From: Nemertoderma westbladi
Taxonomy: Eukaryota > Xenacoelomorpha > Nemertodermatida > Nemertodermatidae
DNA length: 30,976 nt
Reading direction: 5' to 3'
Assembly: GCA_032718475.1 (NCBI GenBank)
Contig: JAUCBJ010000492.1
Span: 1 to 30,976 of the forward strand
Below, piece by piece: positions 19,017 through 27,384 of this stretch. The position numbers and the translations under genes were made by a program. The stretch's first letter is position 1. Every line of letters starts with the position of its first letter. A model generated the notes under the pieces. The model was not told the origin of the DNA, did no database searches, and was given only the letters and a program-made list of their open reading frames with translations.

Positions 19017-19226
19017 TGTTGAGAACTGAATCAATTTTGACTAATTTCAGTTACAGTTACAGTTTCAGTATTCAAAGTTTTGCATTTCAGTTACAGTTAC
19101 AGTTTCAGTATTCAAAGTTTTGCATTTCAGTTACAGTTTCAGTATTACAAAGTGTAACATTTCAGTTACAGTTACAGTTTCAGTATTACAAAATTGAGCA
19201 TTTCAGTTACAGTTTCAGTTTTAGAT
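19017..19226 (+). repeat. CAGTTA/CAGTTT array, first block
   Basis: Starts with GTGTTGAGAACTGAATC and continues as runs of TTTCAGTTACAGTTACAGTT broken by CAGTATTCAAAGTTTTGCA or similar spacers, giving a loose 45-55-bp secondary period. A frame reading through it (18962-19249) is only repeat. Confidence 0.85.
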
Positions 19227-19508
19227 TCAATATATATGATCTCATGTAGTAAGCAGTCATCTGAAACTAAAAATGAGGCACTTTAATATATTACTGTAAT
19301 ATACGCTAATAATAATGTTCATTACGAAACGTCCTCTTTCTAGAGCTAATAGGTAGTTGTTGTAGGAAAGTTGGACCCACTCTATGGTAATATTTTGTAA
19401 CTAATATACTGATAGTATGTAATGAAAGTGGCACGTCACAAGATCACACTAAGCACCCACATTTTACTGCACATCTTGTTTCAGTGCTTGTACAGTACTG
19501 TTATCATT

Positions 19509-19640
19509 TATTGTTTTGGTTATAAAGCCATGCTTCTGAATCCTGCTCATTTTCCTTAATTCGTAATTTGTTTTAGTAATCATATATTTATTGTTTTGGT
19601 TAGACCCACCTCGATAAGCTGCTCCTTTCACTTTTAAGTT
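19509..19640 (+). repeat. Two diverged copies of the dispersed TTTTGGTT...CCTGCTC repeat
   Basis: ATTGTTTTGGTTATAAAGCC with TCCTGCTCATTTTCC (19509-19560), and ATTGTTTTGGTTAGACCC with GCTGCTCCTTTC (19586-19633). The 77-bp spacing is shorter than in the main array. Confidence 0.6.
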
Positions 19641-20114
19641 TAATTTTGTAATTTATAATGGTAAACTTGATCAAAATTTAATTTCCAGTGTGCCTCTAGT
19701 GTGATTGTGATATTAATAGTACCGGTAACATTAATAATTCATAATGTAAAATATATATCCGTTAATATCCCTCTACCATTAGGCCTAACTTTTCTTTGTT
19801 TATCTAAAACATTTACATTTAATATGAAGCAAAAGTGGTGATAAGGCTGATAATAGTCTAATAGTTGAGACAGATAAACATAGACTATATGCTACTATTT
19901 GAGCTAAGTGGACAATGGGTCTTTGATTTTATATTGTGTAATATTATGGTTTTGTTCAGAAGTGGAAAAAATTAGATTGTTTTTTTATAACAATGTTTTA
20001 AAAATGATACCTATTATATGGTAACCAGCACTAACCACTGTTATTCATTTATTAAACTATACTCTATACTTTATTACAATACTGTTTTAAATGCTCATTC
20101 ATGTTAATTGTGTG

Positions 20115-20276
20115 ATTGAGAACTGAATCGGATTTTGTTAATTTCAGTTTCAGTTACAGTTACAGTATTCAAAATTCGCAATTACAGTTATAGTTACAGT
20201 ATCAAAAAAATCATCAAAACCATTCAGTTACAGTTGCAGTTACAGTATAATTACAGTTACAGTTCTCAACACTAGT
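20115..20276 (+). repeat. CAGTTA array, second block
   Basis: Opens with TTGAGAACTGAATCGGATTTTG, a direct copy of the first block's start. It runs through CAGTTACAGTTACAGTAT units and closes with CAGTTCTCAACACTAGTACTT. That close is the mirror image of GTACTTTTAGTGTTGAGAACTG near 19006-19028. The two blocks may thus bound an inner element of about 1.3 kb (19006-20281). Confidence 0.75.
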
Positions 20277-21005
20277 ACTTATGTTTCAACCGTTGTCTGT
20301 CAGTCAGTCGCTGTCAGTCAATCTTTGATAAAATGAAACAAAATCTTGGATGAACCAGAAGATTAAACACATATAGTCTGTAAATAATCTGAAATAGAAT
20401 TTGCGTGGGGGTCTCCCTCTAGAGATCAACCAACTATACAACAGTTTAACAATATACAATAATATATATAATATAATACTAAAATCTATATCTAAAGCTC
20501 AAATTGTTTATGTATGTTTGTTTGTTTGTTCCTCTATATCCTCCTAAACTACTGGCTCTCGCGATATGAGGAAAATACCGTTGGATTCAGCGTGGTCCTG
20601 GGCTCTGTATAAAGTAATTTTCAGAAAAATACAGTAATTAGTTTTTGCAAAAAATGAAATAAACGAAAAGTGCCATTAGACGCAATGGTAAAATAACACC
20701 AATAACGGCTGGTGTTCATGATGAAAAATGGCTTATTATGTAATGGATTTCTACTCAGGCTTAGTATAAATCGCTGAGGTTGCCAAGATTATTGTACTTA
20801 GTACACCCATACTGTTTGCTTAGGCCCTACTGCCTAAACGCCACACCTTACAAACTTGAAATTCTTCATAGGGTAGCATTAGTGTGTGTTAAATATTTTA
20901 TACAGCTGATCAGCTTACATACAGCTTATCAGTAAAGGTATGGGCGAATGTGAATTATTACTAATTCCAGGTGAATGAATTTTAGTAATAAGTGGGCTTT
21001 CAACT

Positions 21006-21797
21006 GTAGTACTGTACTGTCATAGGATAATAATAATGAATGGAGAGGGTTCTGGTTTACTAATTGGTTTTCTAGTTACTAAAAGCAACCCATAAGTCTA
21101 ACATAACAGTTCCCAGGCAATAAAATCTCAAATCAATTGAATACATTAATAATTAATTCATTTTTAATCAAACATAAGTGAAAGTAATTTGTAATACAAT
21201 AAAAGTTTTGCTAAATCTACCATATGCACCAAGGATAGACTTTAAAAGACAGAAAATGAATTCTTTCCTTTTCCCTTCCTAAATTATACATTTACATACA
21301 TATAATCAGAGTAAAATAAAGCAAGATGGAAATAATCAAATAAAACGATATGATACTAAAGAAGATACTCGAACTCAGAGACCAGGATAATGAGTTCCGA
21401 ACTGCCGAAAGTCGAAATCTTAACTAAAGTTCAGTATCGGATTCAGTGATGTCGGCGCAGTTCAGTTAAATTTACACTAAAAAATTATCATAAAGAAACT
21501 AAAGTTGATGATGTGGAAAAATTATCTATCCCAATCTAGGATCTTCAAAAAACAACAGATACACATCATAATTCACCACCGAGCTGAAAATAATCCGAAC
21601 AAAACTTTATAGAAACATTAACCCCACCCCGCGCCGCGACACTCAATTAAAGTAGCAAATTTTAATTAATAAAGCTTCACCTTCATTCCCACATCAACTG
21701 TTATTCGAATAGTTAAAGTATCATTGGTGGTGAAATTAAATCATATTATGGAATCACGATTAAAAATTAAATGTAAAAGCAAAACCGACACGATTGT
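21006..21797. other. AT-rich spacer 3' of the choline-kinase-like gene, no gene seen
   Basis: Mostly A/T with no credible frame. Nothing repetitive of note was seen except simple A/T-rich runs. Confidence 0.5.
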
Positions 21798-21803
21798 TTT
21801 ATT
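21798..21803 (-). promoter_or_regulatory. Possible polyadenylation signal overlapping the stop codon
   Basis: On the minus strand the last lysine codon, the TAA stop and the next base spell AATAAA. It is the only canonical signal I see shortly after the kinase gene. If used, the 3' UTR would be only a few tens of bases. Confidence 0.4.
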
Positions 21804-23001
21804 TAAGATTTGATTTGAATTGATTCGCTAGTTTTAATCGAAATTTTCCGTGCGATAAATAATCGAAGTCCCCTAGGTCGGAACAAACCACCATTACAAG
21901 AGACCAGAGCGCCCACATGATGTTAACAACGACAGCCAGTCTAGCTATCTCTTCGAGCAAATCCTCAACCGCCAGACAGCCACTGGAATCATTTACTTTC
22001 TCCATATAAACTTCCAAGAACTGAAGTTGCTGATGTTTATCCGGGTAAAGCGACTCGTTACACGCGAAATACGGAGGAACCCGAATCGAATAGTCGAACA
22101 TGTACTCGTTAAAATGATTAGCGAAGTCGAACGCTTGGAAATTGTAGCCGCAATATTCGAAATCGATAAAAACTACCGACTTACAGCCAACTGGACAGGG
22201 TTTACGGAACAGAAGATTGCCGCACTGCAAATCGTTGTGACAAAAAACTACGGGAGATTTCGAGGATTTCAGTAAATCGATGGCAAATTTGAACTCCTCG
22301 ATTAAATTATGTCCAGAAAATATATCTCTAAGAACGCTAGTGTAACTATTAGCTGAGGTGTCGACTGATTCTGGGCTTATTAATGAGACAAGTGCTCTCA
22401 TCCAGTCCTCCATTTTGTTGACTACTGATATCGGCTCCTTTGGTAAAGGCATCTCTAAGTAATGAATAGTTGCCAAATCGCGAGCCACCGATTCGTATAT
22501 GGCGCTCTCTGATAACTCCAAGTTACAAAGAGGTCGAGAGTTCTCTATATACTCCTCCAGACGGCCTTCCTTAAAGACTCCGTAAGCCCTGGGGCCCAGC
22601 CCCTTCTCGGCAAGTATACTGAAGACAACGTTCTCGCGAACAGGGCATTCTATCATTTTTCCGAATATCCGCAGTAATACGCGTCTTGGCTCCTTCCCGA
22701 TCAGCGCGATATCCTCGGATAAGGCACACAGAAACAGCAGGTTGCTCATTCCTCCACTAAGGTGGCCGCATTTAAAGTCTATTCTCTTTAAATCCCGCCA
22801 GGCTCCGTGCATATACTTTATACAGTATTGGTAGGCTTTGTCTGCGTATTTCGGTGCGTACACATCCTCAACAGGGTCTTCTATCATAGCTGTGTTCGTA
22901 GAATTATTAGCCGCGGTTTGGAGACTTCCATTCTGGTGGAGAGTGTCTGGAGAAGTTGCCGAGGCCTCAGGATTGTCTGTCTTTAGTCTCTTTGTGTCCA
23001 T
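21799..23001 (-). CDS. CHK: Choline/ethanolamine kinase
   Basis: Single-exon frame of 400 residues from ATG at 22999-23001. Residues 1-45 are polar, serine/threonine/asparagine-rich and probably disordered. The kinase fold then shows the glycine loop SGGMSN (82-87), a VLLRIFG strand (108-114) with R111 in place of the usual ATP-contacting strand pattern of this family, and the Brenner-type catalytic motif HNDLQCGN (255-262, catalytic D257). The metal-binding choline-kinase motif starts at D280 (IDFEY, then FDFANHFNEYMFDY at 291-304). The MWALWSLV helix (362-369) is also typical. The CHND-Q-GN and DFEY spellings favour choline over ethanolamine kinase, but the substrate cannot be settled. The enzyme phosphorylates choline with ATP in the cytosol, the first step of the CDP-choline route to phosphatidylcholine. 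The absence of introns is unusual for the family. Confidence 0.95.
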   Translation of the reverse strand: MDTKRLKTDNPEASATSPDTLHQNGSLQTAANNSTNTAMIEDPVEDVYAPKYADKAYQYCIKYMHGAWRDLKRIDFKCGHLSGGMSNLLFLCALSEDIALIGKEPRRVLLRIFGKMIECPVRENVVFSILAEKGLGPRAYGVFKEGRLEEYIENSRPLCNLELSESAIYESVARDLATIHYLEMPLPKEPISVVNKMEDWMRALVSLISPESVDTSANSYTSVLRDIFSGHNLIEEFKFAIDLLKSSKSPVVFCHNDLQCGNLLFRKPCPVGCKSVVFIDFEYCGYNFQAFDFANHFNEYMFDYSIRVPPYFACNESLYPDKHQQLQFLEVYMEKVNDSSGCLAVEDLLEEIARLAVVVNIMWALWSLVMVVCSDLGDFDYLSHGKFRLKLANQFKSNLK

Positions 23002-23190
23002 ATGGATAACTTTGGTATAACCTATACAGCTATACTACAGTACTGTAGTACCGGACTACAGTAGGCTACACGCTACACCAGTACACCCTGCAGTACGGTA
23101 TAATTTAAAAAATATAAAGGTAACTACGTCCTTCACAGGATCAGGATCGCTGCTACCTACCGCTACCATTACCAAGAGCAAGAAGAATCT

Positions 23191-23376
23191 GGTAGGCGTG
23201 GCCACTCGAGAAAGTTATTTAAACCGCAAGCACGACTTCAGCAACGAAACGCCACGTTCCACTTTCGGGTAATCGACCATTGGAATGCTTTATCTGAATT
23301 TGTCGTATCATCGAACGTTTTTGAGTCGCGCTTAAACAAGCATTACGAAAAACTCCCACTAAAATTCATTCCCTAA
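23191..23376 (+). pseudogene. 3' end of a non-LTR retrotransposon (LINE) reverse-transcriptase ORF
   Basis: The last 61 codons of an ORF2-type protein, ending with a stop at 23374-23376. Recognisable marks are RRGHSRKLF followed by FRVIDHWNALSE and a short R-L tail. This is the conserved extreme C-terminus downstream of the reverse transcriptase in CR1/L2/Jockey-like LINEs. The catalytic part is absent and the frame upstream (to about 23116) loses similarity, so it is a 5'-truncated insertion, as usual for target-primed reverse transcription. It lies 190 bp upstream of the kinase start, in opposite orientation. No clear terminal short repeat or poly-A was seen. Confidence 0.85.
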
Positions 23377-24133
23377 TGGTGTACAGGTAATGTGTAATTT
23401 AAATATTTGGCCGCTACTGTACGGACGGCATACTTTATTTTAGATTAAACAATTTTAGACTCATCTCATGTATTAATTTATTTGTACTACTGTAATTTAG
23501 AACCTATATCCTACGTCGGTCTCCGTAGTTATTCGTTTTGTTTTGTTAGTAGTTAAATTTTAATGTTCGTTTTATTTGCGTTTTTTTGGCACAATATTTT
23601 ATAAATTTTAAAGTTCGTTTCATTAGTTAATATTTTATTTACTGTAGTTAATCGTTTTTAGTAGTTAAATTTCCCGTTTTACTTGAGTTTAATGGGTACT
23701 GTACGATATTTTATGTATTTTAATGTTCGTTTCATTAGTCGGTTAGTTAACATGTTGTGCGGCTTTCGCGCAGCACGAGAGCCAAAATAAGCAATCTATG
23801 CAATCCACAATTGTGCAGTAAAATGCTATGCCGGCTTATCGACAAAATTGCGCCGCCACAACTCCATGACTTCCGCGAGTTCATCCGCATCTTCTAGACC
23901 AGTGTTCCTTAGTAAGAGGCCTCTCAAGAAAGTCATGGGCTATCCTCTCTCTCTCTCAGCATAGAGCATGGGGTTCCGAACGCTTAACTTAATTAATTAA
24001 TCACTTTAATAGTGATGTCTAGGAATATTGATGAAATTCATATCCCTTTTTACTCATTTGTATGAAATTTATTTCGCACTGCCAACTCGCCAGGGCGACT
24101 TATTTTCTAACGTTATAACGCAGTCAGATGATA
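23377..24133. other. Intergenic DNA with loose internal duplications, no gene seen
   Basis: From 23520 to 23760 the phrases GTTCGTTTTATT, GTAGTTAAATTT and AATGTTCGTTTCATTAGT recur two or three times, suggesting a degraded tandem repeat. A (CT)n tract lies near 23946-23958. A GC-richer stretch at 23755-23940 has no open frame. Confidence 0.5.
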
Positions 24134-24874
24134 GGGGGGAAAACTTGACGCAATAAAATTTCATCCCACCCCAGGGGAAATTGGACGCAAATAACAGCTG
24201 GTTACTCTCAAAAATAAGACTGTAACCTGTTATATTGTGTTTAGTTTATTGTTTTGGTTAAAATATCGTGCCACTGTAACCTGCTCCTTTCCTTAAATAG
24301 AGAATTTAACATTGCGGCGGGATATGTATTTCCAGTTTATCCAAGATGTCACCGCCTAATTATTAGGTTATTCTAGAACGTTTTTAAGTGCATCATTACA
24401 AATAATTCCCCACAAATAAATAAATTTAGATTCGCCATTGTTCATAATTAGCACTTTATAATTATTTATTGCATGGTAAATAATGTAGAACATTATTTTC
24501 ACTAGACTCGAGATATTTTATTTACCGAGCGTAGCGAGGTTAATACAGAATTTCATTTTATTCAAAATCACTCGTGCCGTAACGCTATAAATAAAATGCT
24601 ATATGAACAATGACGTAATATAGTTATTATTCAACTAATATATTTATTCAACAATGGAATAATTAAATAAATATTCTAATTCATTAACGACCTAATATAC
24701 TACTGTATAACAAAAAAAAATACAATGACATATTACATCGATCTAATCTTAATTAGGGTTTGGGCCGCCACTAAAGTCAATATAACAAATTAGTAATCAG
24801 CTGTTTGGCATTGATTTTCCCCTGGAGAGGGATGAATGTTTATTGCATCGAAAGTCCCCCCCCCCCCCCCCCCC
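24134..24874. mobile_element. MITE-like element with ~70-bp inverted ends
   Basis: The left end (24134-24205: GGGGGGAAAACTTGACGCAA, then TTTCATCCC, CCAGGGGAAA, CAGCTGGTTAC) mirrors the right end (about 24785-24874: GTAATCAGCTG, TTTTCCCCTGG, GGGATGAATG, TTATTGCATCGAAAGT, then a run of 19 C). The interior is AT-rich and contains one copy of the dispersed TTTTGGTT...GTAACCTGCTCC repeat. No coding capacity. The terminal G/C tract blurs the exact end and the target duplication. Confidence 0.75.
24244..24300 (+). repeat. Single copy of the dispersed GTAACCTGYTCC repeat
   Basis: TTATTGTTTTGGTTAAAATA, then TGCCACTGTAACCTGCTCCTTTCC. It is the same unit as the 18121-18563 array and lies within the MITE-like element. 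Confidence 0.7.
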
Positions 24875-26128
24875 TTCTGTCTCTATCCATACTGTATCCT
24901 ACAGTATATGTGAACGTTCAAAAGTACAGATGTAGATGGCATGTGTGTCAACCAACACTATAACATTGACTTATTTGTTTCACATGTCGAATTATTTGTT
25001 GCAACCAAAGATACTGTACTGTATGTGATAAAACTATCATGTTTAACGTGGGAAAATGATTCCTGCAGCACAAAAGTACATAGTAATCACTGTTTGGATT
25101 CTATTTTACTTATACACAATTCACAATACATTACAATTCAAGTATTCGTTTTTTATTTAATTTTATAGACCAGACAAAATCCAGGTTTCTAGTAAATTAA
25201 TGTTCAGATCACTGTACAATGGTTCCACAACAATTGTTCATAAAGTAACTGTGGTTGATGTTATACGAATTAGACCATTATAAAAAGATGGTGTGATGGT
25301 GACACCCCCTACTGGCACAAGAAGTAGAGGAAAGTGCCTTACTGATCTAGACTTTGCTGATGGCTTAAGGGGGCGGGGAGGACACCCCCGAAAAATATAT
25401 ATTTGCCATTCTAAAGTACATATATAAGCTGTCATTTTAGAACCACATGTCCGATTAATTTACATATTGTAGCCAAAAGGTGTAGAAATCTCAGAAAAAA
25501 TTTTTGAAATGAAAAAAAAATATTTTTTTCAAATTTTTTTGCATTTTTGCATTTTTTTTCACCGAAAATAATGCGAATTTTTAAAAATGCATCTACTTTT
25601 TTGCTTTTCAATATTTTCAATTTTTTTTTTCTTTTGACCAATATCGGGTGGACAATAATCTGAACAGACAAAATTTTGATATTGTTAGTGGTTACCAATT
25701 TATGACATCATAAGTAATCATTTACCAGATATTTACAATTTATTTGAAAATTTTGACACAAAAAATCGAAGAAAAAAATTTCTAGATGTTTATACAAAAT
25801 TTTGTCTGTTCAGATTTTACAGTTATGTAAAGGTAAGGGCTACAATATAGCGAAAACAGAATCAAAATCGGCTGAGCCGTTCAGAAGTAGATCTAGCAAA
25901 ATGTGCAAAATTATTTCATTTTGAGAAAAATGCATTTGAAAGTGAAACATACTTAAATAAAATACAGTATATTATTTAAAAAATTATTCTGGTGTATATT
26001 TCATGTGTTATATCATACTGTATACCACTAATAACGACATGACGAATATAACTGGACAGGTTTCAACAGTCTGTTATAAAGTAAATATGATTTATGGGGA
26101 CTTTGCAGTAGCAAACTGAAATAAATTT
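24875..26128. other. AT-rich region, probable old transposon debris, no gene seen
   Basis: Two stretches resemble each other: CACATGTCGAATTATTTGTTGCAACCAAA near 24981 and CACATGTCCGATTAATTTACATATTGTAGCCAAAA near 25444. Long T- and A-runs fill 25500-25640. The phrase ATCAAAATCGGCTGAGCCGT near 25861 has the look of a transposon-derived relic. The frames at 24941-25168, 25238-25435 and 25432-25698 are not convincing. Confidence 0.45.
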
Positions 26129-27044
26129 CTAAAAACCCCCAGGTTTGTAAGCGGTATCATTGTTTTCCGGGCGGAATTTCTTTGATTTTCGTTTGAGGAG
26201 GCTTCGTGAAGTTATCTTGCGGTCTCTCACCTTGCACCCTATCGCCATATTTACCCCAGGTCCAACTTCATATACAGTATCAGAGCTGCAGATGAACCCC
26301 TGTTGTGCACAAGTGCAGTATAAATACGCATGGAATTCCAATGTTGTTCTTCCCTGGAACTTATCCTTCCCACATTTGTTCCAAGGTCGACCATGAATAG
26401 ATTCGTTTTGGTTCTGCGTGAGACCTGGAAGGCAACGCTTCAATAGATTCCGATCTGTAAGTCTATTGTATACGGGCATAATGTGGGCATGCCATTCGGG
26501 CTTGATGAAGGATTTGTCCTTGTAGGTTGGGTCTTTCTGGATCACTTTGCACCACCGTATCGGACAATCCTCATGTTTTCTTTCCCGCTGAGATTCTGGA
26601 TAATTCGTGTAATGAAATACAGTAGCTTTCACCTCCCGTATTATCGTCGTCTGGGTCTATAGTTCGGTAGTCTACAGAAGAGACATGGTGAACAATAGTG
26701 TTACGGTAATAACTGGCGTGTTGTCTGATCCGTGGCTGAGAGAGCCCATTGACACCACCAATCCTTTTTTCTTTACGGACTGATTCAAGGCCATTGGTAA
26801 CTCCTTTAGCGATATGGTTAATACACTCATATTTCTTTACTGGGTGCTCGATGTCATATGGAGGGTTCTCTCGGAGCTCTTTGAAAACAGAAATGTCACC
26901 ATCGCTTAGCAGCTCTGTATATCGCAACCTGTTCCTTTCAATGGATCTTGCCCAAAGTTGCTTCGCAGCAAAAGTAAACTGTAATGTATTACAGTTTACC
27001 GTAGATAACCGTTTACATAAATTACTGCAGTACGAGTTAATCAA
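26129..27044 (-). pseudogene. Broken Mutator-like transposase (PF20700-type)
   Basis: Two overlapping minus-strand frames together cover the C-terminal half of a transposase-like protein common in invertebrate genomes. The first (27044 down to about 26640) has AAKQLWARSIERNRLRYTEL, then SDGD, whose aspartates fit the DDE catalytic core, and YECINHIAKG, equivalent to the usual DCxxHxxKR segment. The second (about 26640 to 26129) continues with CPIRWCK, LLKRCLPGLTQNQNESIHG and GRTTLEF, all typical of the family. The join requires a frameshift near 26640-26700, and the N-terminal half is missing upstream of about 26973, where a short perfect palindrome lies. It is therefore inactive. Assignment to the Mutator-like transposase domain family rests on remembered motif spelling. 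Confidence 0.8.
26974..26999. repeat. Perfect palindrome at the truncation point of the transposase
   Basis: Two 12-bp arms, GTAAACTGTAAT and ATTACAGTTTAC, separated by 2 nt. Similarity to the transposase family stops at this place, so it may mark a rearrangement or insertion junction. Confidence 0.7.
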
Positions 27045-27376
27045 ACAGGTTTAACTAGACCTACTTCAAATCTACACTGTAAAGTGTAAAACTATAAATA
27101 TTAATTTTAAATTTCCCTCCAAGGTGTTAAATAGATTGGCGATCGCTATACTGTATTTCTTTGAGTGCAACATTGAATTAATATGTCCAAAACAATTGGG
27201 TCGCACTGCTTGCTTGAGCATGAGAATGACTTCTGCTTCTTTGGATCAAGGATCCAGACGTCAGGCCCGAAGAGTAAGGATAAGGCATGGGCTGGGGCAG
27301 TACCTTATTGAATAGGAATCTGAAAGTTGGATTATGTACGGCAGCAGAGAGAGAGAACCAGTAATCTTACTGTATA
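27045..27376. other. Spacer between transposase relic and hAT element, no gene seen
   Basis: No domain could be recognised on either strand, including any continuation of the transposase. The frame at 27124-27315 has no recognisable content. Confidence 0.5.
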
Positions 27377-27384
27377 TATGAGAG

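Larger units (their letters stand above)
18564..21005. mobile_element. 2.4-kb element with ~220-bp terminal inverted repeats
   Basis: Positions 18564-18780 match the reverse complement of 20773-21005 almost completely; both contain ATTCATTCACCTGGAATTAG, TGATCAGCTGTATAAAATAT and GGCAGTAGGGCCTAAGCAA. The right arm has a small extra segment. The outer ends read (CA)GTTGAARGCC with TA outside on each side, so a Tc1/mariner-type TA target is possible but unproven. The interior holds two CAGTTA-rich arrays and AT-rich DNA but no transposase. The left end abuts the last copy of the 100-bp repeat. Confidence 0.78.

Noticed and set aside
25238-25698. Minus-strand frames in the AT-rich region
   Set aside because: One is a lysine/phenylalanine-rich translation of A/T runs and the other has no domain. 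Neither has supporting context.
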